From: Nitrospinales bacterium
Lineage (GTDB): Bacteria; Nitrospinota_A; UBA7883; JACRGQ01
Direction: 5' to 3'
Length of the DNA stretch: 5,796 nt
Assembly: GCA_023248615.1 (NCBI GenBank)
Contig: JAHFEI010000142.1
Coordinates: 1 to 5,796 of the forward strand
Shown here: positions 1 to 5,796 of the stretch, piece after piece
Numbering within the stretch: the stretch's first letter is position 1
Layout: each line of letters begins with the position of its first letter
The notes under the pieces: generated by a model
Seen by the model: only the letters and a program-made list of their open reading frames with translations
Databases searched by the model: none
Told to the model about the DNA's origin: nothing
Translations under genes and position numbers: made by a program

Positions 1-3000
1 GCTGGTGAAACAGCTCAAAATCGTTGAGGCGTTCCGCAAGTCCGGCAACAGGCCGGAGTGGATGGTACCCAGCGTTATTCCGGTCATCCCGCCGGAACTC
101 AGGCCGCTCGTTCCGCTTGATGGCGGCAGGTTTGCTACATCAGACCTGAACGACCTGTACAGAAGGGTCATTAACAGAAACAACCGCCTGAAAAGGCTTA
201 TGGAGCTTCGCGCCCCGGATATCATCATTCGCAACGAGAAGAGGATGTTGCAAGAGGCGGTTTCCGCGCTGTTCGATAACGGTCGCCGTGGCAGGGTGCT
301 GAAAGGGCCGAATAAACGGCCGTTGAAATCCCTCGCGGATATGCTCAAGGGCAAACAAGGCCGCTTCCGGCAGAACCTGCTCGGCAAGCGCGTTGACTAT
401 TCCGGCCGCTCCGTTATCGTGGTCGGCCCGGAACTGAAGTTCTACCAGTGCGGCCTGCCTAAAAAGATGGCCATAGAACTTTTCAAGCCGTTCATCTACC
501 ACAAGCTGGAAGTGAAAGGGTACGCCGCTACAATCAAGAGCGCGAAGAAGATGGTGGAAACCGAACAGCCGGAAGTCTGGGAAGTCCTGGACGAGGTCAT
601 AAAAGACCATCCGGTTATCCTCAACCGCGCACCAACGCTCCACAGGCTGGGCGCACAGGCGTTCGAACCGGTATTGGTTGAGGGCAAGGCGATACGCCTG
701 CATCCGCTGGTTTGCGCCGCGTTTAACGCAGACTTCGACGGCGACCAGATGGCGGTGCACGTTCCCCTTTCGATGGAAGCGCAGGTGGAAGCCAGGATAC
801 TGATGCTTTCAATCAACAACATACTTTCGCCAGCTAACGGCAAACCGATAGCCGTTCCATCGCAGGATATCGTGCTTGGCTGTTACTATGTGACCAAGGA
901 ACGTGGCGGCGTGAAGGGCGAGAACAAGGCGTTTTCGAACCCGGCGGAAGTCCGCGCGGCGTACGACCATGGCGGCGTCCATTTGCAGGCCAAGATACGG
1001 GTTCGCATAGCTGGCCAGATACATGAAACTACCGTCGGGCGGGTGCTCTTCTACGAAATCGTGCCGAAGGTCATTCCTTTCTCGCACGTCAACCGCCTCA
1101 TGAACAAGGCGGCGTTGCTACAACTCGTTAACGAGTGCTACACGAAGACGCCGCTGGACGTAATAGTGAAGTTCCTTGATGACCTTAAGAATGCCGGTTT
1201 CCATTACGCGTACCAATCCGGCATTTCCATCAGCCTCGAAAACATGACCATCCCCAAGAGGAAGACCGTGTTGGTGGACGAGGCCAAGAATAAGGCGCAG
1301 GAAGTTGAAGACCAGTACCACAACGGCCTTATAACCAAGGGCGAAGGGTACAACAAGGTTATCGACATATGGGCGCAGGTCACCGACCGCGTTACCGAAG
1401 AGGTGTTCGCGGAGTTGAAGACGGAAGACAAGATGCTTACAGATGGCCCACTTGTGAAAAACTCGCAGTTCAACGGCGTGTACATAATGGCGGACTCCGG
1501 AGCGCGAGGTAGCAAGGCGCAGATAGCCCAGCTTGCTGGTATGCGTGGCCTGATGGCCAAGCCCTCCGGCGAAATCATCGAGACGCCAATCACTGCAAAT
1601 TTTCGCGAAGGCCTTACTGTGGCCCAGTACTTTATCTCCACACACGGAGCGCGCAAAGGGTTGGCGGATACGGCGCTTAAGACCGCAAACTCCGGGTACC
1701 TTACCCGCAGGTTGGTGGACGTTGCCCAAGACGTTATCGTTACGATGGACGATTGCGGCACGATGAACGGCATAGAAATCACTGCCCTTACAGAGGGCGG
1801 AGAAATAATCCAGCGCCTCGGCGAACGCATACTGGGACGCGTTACCCTGGAGGCGGTCATAGACCCGTTTACCAAGGAAGTCCTGCTTGATGCCAACAAG
1901 GAAGTGAACGAGGTCGGCGTCGAGAAGATAGAAAACGCGGGCGTTGAGCAGGTGAAAATCCGCTCCGTCCTCACTTGCGACGCGCAGGACGGCATATGTG
2001 CCCAGTGCTACGGACGCAACCTTGCCACCGGCAGGTTGGTGGAAAGTGGCGAAGCAGTAGGCGTTATCGCGGCGCAGTCTATAGGCGAGCCGGGAACACA
2101 GCTGACGATGCGTACTTTCCATATCGGCGGTATAGCAAGCAGGGTGGCCGAGCAGACCAAGCTCCAGACCATAAAGGGCGGCGTGGTGAAGTTCGTAGAA
2201 CTCCGCACGGTCGCGCTGAAAAACGGCGAACTTATCGTCATGAACCGCAACGGCGGCGTTATCATCCAGGACGAGGAAGGGCGCGAAAAAGAGCGGTACA
2301 AGATTATTTACGGCGCAAAGATGAAAGTCGTCAACGGCGCCCGCGTGAACGAGAGCGACATAATAGCCGAGTGGGATCCGTACACCGTATCGATACTCAC
2401 GGAATCGACTGGAACCGTGGCTTTTGGCGATATCATCGAGAACGTGACGATGCGCGAAGAAGTGGACGAAGTGACGGGCCATTCCATAAAAATCATCTTG
2501 GACCACAGGGAAGAAAAGAAGCATCCGCGCCTTTCCATCAAGGACGACCACGGCAAGACGATATCCCGCTATGTACTTCCGGCTGGCGCGCATATAAATG
2601 TGCGCGAAGGCGAACGGATGGAAGTGGGCGACGTTATCGCAAAGATACCGCGCGAAACCACAAAGACCAAGGATATCACCGGCGGTCTTCCACGCGTTGC
2701 GGAGCTTTTCGAAGCCCGCAAGCCGTATGACCAGGCGACAATATCCGAGGTTAGCGGACGGGTTAGCTACGGCCCGTTCGTAAAGCGGACCAGAGAGATA
2801 ATCGTCAGCACCGAGGACGGTACCGAGTACAAGTACACAGTTCCGCGCGGCAAGCACGTAAACGTACACGAAGGGGACCATGTCCACGCTGGCGAACCGC
2901 TGGTGGACGGCGCCCCGAACCCGCATGACATCCTGAACATAATGGGCGAAAAGGAACTCCAGAAGTACCTTGTCAACGAAGTGCAGGAAGTCTACCGTTT

Positions 3001-3463
3001 GCAAGGCGTACAGATAAACGACCAGCATATAGAGGTCATCGTAAAACAGATGCTCAAGCATCTCGTTATCGAAGATCCGGGCGACACCAATTTCCTCGCA
3101 GGCGAACAGGCGACCAAAAAGCTGTTCCAGCAGAGAAATATTGAGATGATAAAGAGCGGCAAAAGGCCGGCGAAAGGAAAGCCGATACTCATGGGCATCA
3201 CCAAGTCTTCGCTGGCGACCGAAAGCTTTATCTCCGCCGCATCGTTCCAGGAAACGACGAGGGTGCTTACCGAAGTTGCCATCTCCGGCAAGGTGGATAT
3301 GCTCAAGGGGCTGAAGGAAAACGTAATCATGGGAAGGCTTGTGCCAGCCGGAACCGGCGCGCGCAAGTACCTGAACATGGGCGTTACCCCGACCAAGCTC
3401 CCAGGTTTCGATTTCAAGGAGAAAAAAGGCGCGAAAGCGGCCGAGGAATCCTTAGTCGAATAA
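1..3463 (+). CDS. rpoC: DNA-directed RNA polymerase subunit beta' (5'-truncated by window edge)
   Basis: Catalytic beta' subunit of RNA polymerase, which pairs with beta to form the active-site cleft. The frame is open from base 2 (Leu, then GTG at 5 read as internal Val), so the true start lies upstream. Matching motifs to E. coli suggests about 215-220 residues are missing, including the N-terminal zinc ribbon. Numbering visible residues from the GTG at 5: the NADFDGDQMA active-site loop is at 241-250, with Mg-binding Asp 243, 245 and 247. The bridge helix lies near 539-574. The second zinc site is complete, with Cys 584, 658, 665 and 668, the same spacing as E. coli 814/888/895/898. The trigger loop MRTFHIGG is at 702-709, followed by an SI3-type insertion of about 170 residues, and the conserved frame resumes at TKDITGGLPRV near 888. 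The C-terminal core (SLATESFISAASFQETT) is present, followed by a short Lys/Glu/Ala-rich tail and TAA. The reading is intact, with no frameshift. It is presumably the last gene of an rpoBC operon, given the terminator 20 bases downstream. Confidence 0.99.
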   Translation, partial: LVKQLKIVEAFRKSGNRPEWMVPSVIPVIPPELRPLVPLDGGRFATSDLNDLYRRVINRNNRLKRLMELRAPDIIIRNEKRMLQEAVSALFDNGRRGRVLKGPNKRPLKSLADMLKGKQGRFRQNLLGKRVDYSGRSVIVVGPELKFYQCGLPKKMAIELFKPFIYHKLEVKGYAATIKSAKKMVETEQPEVWEVLDEVIKDHPVILNRAPTLHRLGAQAFEPVLVEGKAIRLHPLVCAAFNADFDGDQMAVHVPLSMEAQVEARILMLSINNILSPANGKPIAVPSQDIVLGCYYVTKERGGVKGENKAFSNPAEVRAAYDHGGVHLQAKIRVRIAGQIHETTVGRVLFYEIVPKVIPFSHVNRLMNKAALLQLVNECYTKTPLDVIVKFLDDLKNAGFHYAYQSGISISLENMTIPKRKTVLVDEAKNKAQEVEDQYHNGLITKGEGYNKVIDIWAQVTDRVTEEVFAELKTEDKMLTDGPLVKNSQFNGVYIMADSGARGSKAQIAQLAGMRGLMAKPSGEIIETPITANFREGLTVAQYFISTHGARKGLADTALKTANSGYLTRRLVDVAQDVIVTMDDCGTMNGIEITALTEGGEIIQRLGERILGRVTLEAVIDPFTKEVLLDANKEVNEVGVEKIENAGVEQVKIRSVLTCDAQDGICAQCYGRNLATGRLVESGEAVGVIAAQSIGEPGTQLTMRTFHIGGIASRVAEQTKLQTIKGGVVKFVELRTVALKNGELIVMNRNGGVIIQDEEGREKERYKIIYGAKMKVVNGARVNESDIIAEWDPYTVSILTESTGTVAFGDIIENVTMREEVDEVTGHSIKIILDHREEKKHPRLSIKDDHGKTISRYVLPAGAHINVREGERMEVGDVIAKIPRETTKTKDITGGLPRVAELFEARKPYDQATISEVSGRVSYGPFVKRTREIIVSTEDGTEYKYTVPRGKHVNVHEGDHVHAGEPLVDGAPNPHDILNIMGEKELQKYLVNEVQEVYRLQGVQINDQHIEVIVKQMLKHLVIEDPGDTNFLAGEQATKKLFQQRNIEMIKSGKRPAKGKPILMGITKSSLATESFISAASFQETTRVLTEVAISGKVDMLKGLKENVIMGRLVPAGTGARKYLNMGVTPTKLPGFDFKEKKGAKAAEESLVE

Positions 3464-3483
3464 CCCAATCAGTCCAGATATCC

Positions 3484-3518
3484 AAAGGCTCCCCGATGCA
3501 AATCGGGGAGCCTTTTTT
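3484..3518 (+). terminator. Intrinsic (Rho-independent) terminator of rpoC
   Basis: A perfect 14-bp stem (3484-3497 pairs with 3502-3515) is GC-rich in its core (GGCTCCCCGAT). It is closed by a four-base GCAA loop of the stable GNRA class and runs into six T residues at 3513-3518. It starts 20 bases after the rpoC stop codon. There is only a three-A run on the left side, inside the stem, so it reads as a one-directional + strand terminator. It should insulate the highly expressed rpoC transcript from the genes to the right. Confidence 0.96.
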
Positions 3519-3691
3519 ATTTCCTTGGAGCGGTCTTCGCACCGAAAGTATTTGCAGGTTATTCCGGTGGCGTAAGACCCGCAACCGCCTATGGCATACC
3601 CGTTCGTGGCAGGGTAAATGGCGACACGCCACATCCAAAAGCGGATACGGTTTTGTTTTTCGGGTGGGACGTACTATTCTTGTGGCAGGAC

Positions 3692-4066
3692 ATGATAAAA
3701 CACTTGCCGCTTAGAGTTATAGACTACCTTGCCGCGATGGCATGTGGCGCGTTGTCGTTGCTCCTGCCAGCACTGCTGGTACCTGCCGACTGGCCCATGT
3801 TAGCCGCCATGTCAGCCGGGATGGCGTTGGCCATGGGAGCCGCATTTTTTATAACGAACCTCCTCGCGCCGATTGCAGGCCCGTTTGAGTTGATGATACC
3901 CGGCATGGCGATAAGCATGACTGTTGGCATGCTCCCGGTGCATATGGCGGGCATAGGGGAACATTCGTTTTCCGCTATAGCCCTTTTTGGCCTTGCCGCC
4001 GGGGCAACGGTACAGGGGCTGTTCCACATTTACGACATCTTCCTGCACGGGGAGGTAAAACGATAA
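3692..4066 (+). CDS. Small four-helix, methionine-rich integral membrane protein of unknown function
   Basis: I do not recognise this family. The 124-residue product is strongly hydrophobic, with four predicted membrane helices at about 9-30, 35-58, 66-87 and 93-118 and a basic C-terminal end (EVKR). There is no cleavable signal peptide; helix 1 follows a short N-terminus containing Lys3, His4 and Arg8. Eleven residues are Met. Four sit at exact four-residue spacing in helix 2 (36, 40, 44, 48) and four more in helix 3 (68, 72, 76, 80), followed by His84 and Met85. Other polar residues in or near helices are Glu66, Glu90, His91, His112, Asp115 and His119. The start is uncertain. ATG 3692 has an AGGA only one base upstream, too close for a normal ribosome site. 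An in-frame TTG at 3653 would add 13 residues and also has only a weak site. The stop is two bases before the next start, so it is almost certainly co-transcribed with the methyltransferase. No clear promoter was seen between 3519 and 3691. Confidence 0.8.
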   Translation: MIKHLPLRVIDYLAAMACGALSLLLPALLVPADWPMLAAMSAGMALAMGAAFFITNLLAPIAGPFELMIPGMAISMTVGMLPVHMAGIGEHSFSAIALFGLAAGATVQGLFHIYDIFLHGEVKR

Positions 4067-4068
4067 CG

Positions 4069-4674
4069 ATGGAAAAACAAATAAAGAAATGGAATAGGGC
4101 TGCCAAAAGCCTTGATTGGGCCGGGCCGGGGATTGAACGGCGTTATGGAAAGTTCAAGCGGGAGCTTTTTTCAAAGGCCAACGGTAAAATACTACTGGTG
4201 GCCGCCGGGACAGGGTTGGATTTCGGACACCTGCCGGATGGACAAGATGTCACTGCGGTCGATTTTTCCCCGGCAATGCTTGCGCGCGCCGCTAAAAGAG
4301 CCGATAGCTACAACGGAAACTTGCGGCTGTTACTCGGAGATATCCAGCGGCTTCCGTTTCCCGATATTGCGTTTGATACGATAGTGACTTCGTGTACCTT
4401 TTGTTCCGTACCCGATCCGGTAAAAGGGCTTGTAGAACTTCGGCGGGTGTTAAAGCCTGGTGGTAGGCTTTTGATGTTCGAGCATGTTCGGCCCGGCAAC
4501 TTTTTTCTGGGGTTGTTGACGGATTTCATGTCTCCCATTTCCCGCCTCTTTGGGCCGGAGCTAAACCGCCGAACGGCTAATAACGTGCAACGGGCAGGCT
4601 TTGAGATAACGCGGGAATTCAATGTATACCTTGATGTGGTAAAAATATACGAGGCCCAAAAGAGTAACAATTAG
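4069..4674 (+). CDS. Class I SAM-dependent methyltransferase (Methyltransf_11/UbiE-like, METTL7-like)
   Basis: A 201-residue soluble Rossmann-fold enzyme that would transfer a methyl group from S-adenosylmethionine; the substrate is unknown. Visible motifs: motif I KILLVAAGTGLDF at 40-52 (SAM-binding glycine loop, with Ala-Ala where Gly-Cys/Ser is more usual); VTAVDFSPAML at 61-71, with acidic Asp65 ending strand 2 (ribose contact); GDIQRLPFPD at 90-99 (adenine pocket); FDTIVTSCTFCSVPDP at 102-117 (motif post II); and RRVLKPGGRLLMFEHVRP at 125-142 (motif III). The CSVPDP and EHV signatures with a late GPELNRRT segment (162-169) resemble METTL7-like and phosphatidylethanolamine N-methyltransferase-like enzymes more than true UbiE; this is recognition by memory, not a search. 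No membrane segment is evident, apart from a moderately hydrophobic stretch around 145-160 that could touch the membrane. The ATG follows the upstream stop by two bases, with GGAGG at 4051-4055 thirteen bases upstream. It has five TTA/CTA/TCA codons, against four in over 1,150 for rpoC. Confidence 0.93.
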   Translation: MEKQIKKWNRAAKSLDWAGPGIERRYGKFKRELFSKANGKILLVAAGTGLDFGHLPDGQDVTAVDFSPAMLARAAKRADSYNGNLRLLLGDIQRLPFPDIAFDTIVTSCTFCSVPDPVKGLVELRRVLKPGGRLLMFEHVRPGNFFLGLLTDFMSPISRLFGPELNRRTANNVQRAGFEITREFNVYLDVVKIYEAQKSNN

Positions 4675-4742
4675 TTGTGTAATTGGGCAATCCCATGCGT
4701 GGCGGTATTTCTCGCGCTGATATCTTGTGTGGTACAATCCCA
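4675..4742 (+). repeat. Duplicated TTGTGT-N-CAATCCCA element in the ATPase promoter region
   Basis: Two copies of a bipartite sequence lie in the 89-base gap before the ATPase gene. Copy 1 has TTGTGT at 4675-4680 and CAATCCCA at 4688-4695 (seven-base gap). Copy 2 has TTGTGT at 4725-4730 and CAATCCCA at 4735-4742 (four-base gap). Copy 2 overlaps the proposed -10 element, and copy 1 would sit about 50-70 bases upstream of the transcription start. This arrangement would suit a pair of regulator sites, but the function is inferred only from position, and the different inner gaps weaken the case. Confidence 0.45.
4730..4738 (+). promoter_or_regulatory. Extended -10 promoter for the PilB/GspE-family ATPase gene
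   Basis: TGGTACAAT contains a TACAAT hexamer (one mismatch from TATAAT) preceded by TG at the extended -10 position. A transcript would start near 4745, giving a leader of about 19 bases that contains a good ribosome site. No convincing -35 hexamer lies 16-18 bases upstream, which fits an extended -10 or activator-dependent promoter. A short inverted repeat, GTGG (4729-4732) / CCAC (4740-4743), flanks the hexamer and may be chance. Confidence 0.55.
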
Positions 4743-4751
4743 CGATAATTT

Positions 4752-4758
4752 GAGAGGA
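4752..4758 (+). promoter_or_regulatory. Ribosome binding site fixing the ATPase start
   Basis: GAGAGGA sits five bases before the ATG at 4764. It is a clear purine-rich Shine-Dalgarno match at good spacing and supports this ATG as the start. Confidence 0.8.
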
Positions 4759-4763
4759 CACTA

Positions 4764-5796
4764 ATGGCGGTAAGGGAAAAGAAGAGGCTCGGCGACCTTT
4801 TGATTTCGGCGGGAGTCCTGACTCCCGACCAGTTGAAAAAGGCTCTTGAGTACCAGCAGCAGACCAAGAGGAAGCTTGGCGATGCGTTGGTTTTGCTGAA
4901 AATTATCAGCGAAGAAACCATTATCAATACGCTTGCTTCGCAGTTGAACATAGAGGTGGTAGACCTCGATTCGGTAGACCCCGATTTTGAGTTGCTGAAG
5001 AAGGTTCCGGAGGCAACGGCCATCAAGTACGGGCTTCTCCCGCTTTCCAAGACGGGCAACACCGTCAAAATAGCCATATCCGACCCGCTGAACATATTTG
5101 CAATAGACGACATAGCTATAAAGCTAGGGTGTGAGGTCGTGGTTGCCATAGCCCGTGACCAGCAGATACAGTCTGCGATAACCAGGCACTATGGCGTTAC
5201 CAGTTCCATCCGCGACGCTTTGCGATCCATAAAAGGCGGCACGGTACAAACGGATGAAGACAGTGCCATAGATATCGGCGTTGCGCCTTCGGAGATGGCC
5301 CCCATTGCGCGGCTTCTGGAGACGATAGTAAAGCAGGCGGTGACCGAACGCGCCAGCGATATCCATATCGAGCCGGACGAAGACAAGCTTACCATCCGAT
5401 CCCGAGTGGACGGCATCATGTTCACTGCCGCCATCATCCCTAAGGCGTTGCAGGCGGCGCTTATAAGCCGCGCAAAGGTTATTTCCCGCATGGACATAGC
5501 GGAGTCGCGCATACCGCAGGATGGCCGGTTCAAAATGATTTTCGATGGAAAGGACGTCGAGTTCCGCGTTTCCACCTTTCCTACCATTTATGGCGAGAAC
5601 GTGGTGCTTCGCATACTCAGGAAGGACGCAACCTTGGCCCAGATGGATGCCACCGGCCTTATGGGCGATTCGCTGCAGAAGGCCCTGCACATGCTGAAAA
5701 CGCCGTTCGGGATCATGGTAGTCACCGGCCCCACTGGTAGCGGCAAGACGACGACACTATACGCCGCGCTGAACCTTTTGAACACGGTTGACAAAA
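4764..5796 (+). CDS. PilB/GspE-family type IV pilus or type II secretion assembly ATPase (3'-truncated by window edge)
   Basis: Cytoplasmic hexameric ATPase family that powers pilin or pseudopilin assembly at the inner membrane. The frame is open without a stop for 344 residues to the right edge; full members are usually about 550-600 residues. The N-terminal T2SSE_N/MshEN domain covers about 5-150 and opens with two 24-residue motifs, 8-31 (beginning RLGDLLISAG) and 37-60 (beginning KLGDALVLLK), separated by five residues. This is the layout known to bind c-di-GMP in Vibrio MshE. A linker (about 145-170) leads to the catalytic core: ASDIHIEP at 197-204, RIPQDGR at 249-255, FRVSTFPTIYGEN from 267, and Walker A GPTGSGKT at 322-329 with Lys328. 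Walker B, the Asp/His boxes and any C-terminal tetracysteine zinc site lie beyond the window. PilB and GspE cannot be separated from this part alone, so no symbol is given; neighbouring pilT/pilC or gspF/gspD genes downstream would decide. The promoter and ribosome site just upstream indicate its own transcription unit. Confidence 0.96.
   Translation, partial: MAVREKKRLGDLLISAGVLTPDQLKKALEYQQQTKRKLGDALVLLKIISEETIINTLASQLNIEVVDLDSVDPDFELLKKVPEATAIKYGLLPLSKTGNTVKIAISDPLNIFAIDDIAIKLGCEVVVAIARDQQIQSAITRHYGVTSSIRDALRSIKGGTVQTDEDSAIDIGVAPSEMAPIARLLETIVKQAVTERASDIHIEPDEDKLTIRSRVDGIMFTAAIIPKALQAALISRAKVISRMDIAESRIPQDGRFKMIFDGKDVEFRVSTFPTIYGENVVLRILRKDATLAQMDATGLMGDSLQKALHMLKTPFGIMVVTGPTGSGKTTTLYAALNLLNTVDK

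Noticed and set aside
1975..2730. A 251-codon + strand open frame inside rpoC in another frame.
   Set aside because: It is a very Arg-rich, low-complexity shadow lying wholly inside a certain rpoC reading frame.
1118..3061. A 647-codon open frame on the minus strand opposite rpoC, with two shorter ones at 140-760 and 809-1087.
   Set aside because: All three share exact codon boundaries with rpoC. In that phase a minus-strand stop needs TTA, CTA or TCA in rpoC, and rpoC uses only four of these. The open frames are a by-product of codon bias, and the translations resemble no protein family.
3619..3631. Small inverted repeat TGGCG-ACA-CGCCA in the gap after the rpoC terminator.
   Set aside because: It has a five-base stem with no T-run or other context; short hairpins of this size are common by chance.
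3414..3638. Minus-strand open frames of 60-74 codons over the rpoC end and terminator.
   Set aside because: They read through a strong terminator hairpin, are rich in Cys/His/Arg without a motif pattern, and have no plausible ribosome site.
3672..3677. TACTAT as a possible -10 element for the membrane protein gene.
   Set aside because: It lies only about 15 bases before ATG 3692, with no -35 or extended -10 match at suitable spacing, so it is too weak to call.
4668..4685. Inverted repeat CAATTA-N6-TAATTG over the methyltransferase stop, considered as a terminator.
   Set aside because: The six-base AT-rich stem has no following T-run, so it is too weak for termination.
4703..4718. Possible sigma-54 promoter (GG-N10-GC) before the ATPase gene, considered because pilus genes are often sigma-54 dependent.
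   Set aside because: Only the GG and GC dinucleotides match; the surrounding consensus (TGGCAC, TTGC) is absent.
5124..5690. A 188-codon minus-strand open frame opposite the ATPase gene.
   Set aside because: It has the same cause: it is codon-aligned with the ATPase gene and ends where that gene uses a rare CTA. No family features or ribosome site were seen.

Overview
The window is roughly mid-50s percent GC (estimated by eye) and is read entirely from the + strand. It looks like chromosomal DNA from a diderm bacterium. The beta' subunit at the left carries the large trigger-loop insertion (SI3) seen in E. coli and many Gram-negative phyla but absent from Firmicutes and Actinobacteria. The right-hand gene is a type II secretion/type IV pilus ATPase of the kind common in deltaproteobacteria and related phyla. 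ATA and AGG codons are used freely even in rpoC, so this is not an enteric-like codon economy. I do not name a genus.

Layout: (1) 1-3463 is the 3' four-fifths of rpoC, cut by the left window edge. (2) 3484-3518 is a very strong intrinsic terminator that ends the rpoBC transcription unit. The ribosomal genes rpsL/rpsG that often follow rpoC are not here. (3) From the terminator to about 3691 I see no gene, RNA or convincing promoter. (4) 3692-4066 and 4069-4674 are two tightly coupled genes, a four-helix, methionine-rich membrane protein and a class I SAM-dependent methyltransferase. They are probably co-transcribed. (5) 4675-4763 is a promoter region with an extended -10 element and a duplicated short sequence, TTGTGT-N-CAATCCCA. 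(6) 4764 to the right edge is the 5' part of a PilB/GspE-family ATPase, with an N-terminal tandem motif of the c-di-GMP-binding MshEN type and an intact Walker A motif.

The rpoC and ATPase genes are conventional and have no evident functional link to each other. The candidate for something new is the small two-gene unit between them. Its membrane protein has methionines at every fourth residue along two consecutive predicted helices (M36/40/44/48 and M68/72/76/80), and its partner is a methyltransferase. The pair uses TTA/CTA/TCA codons several times more often than its neighbours. A role in handling a soft metal(loid), a thiol or a membrane lipid is speculative.
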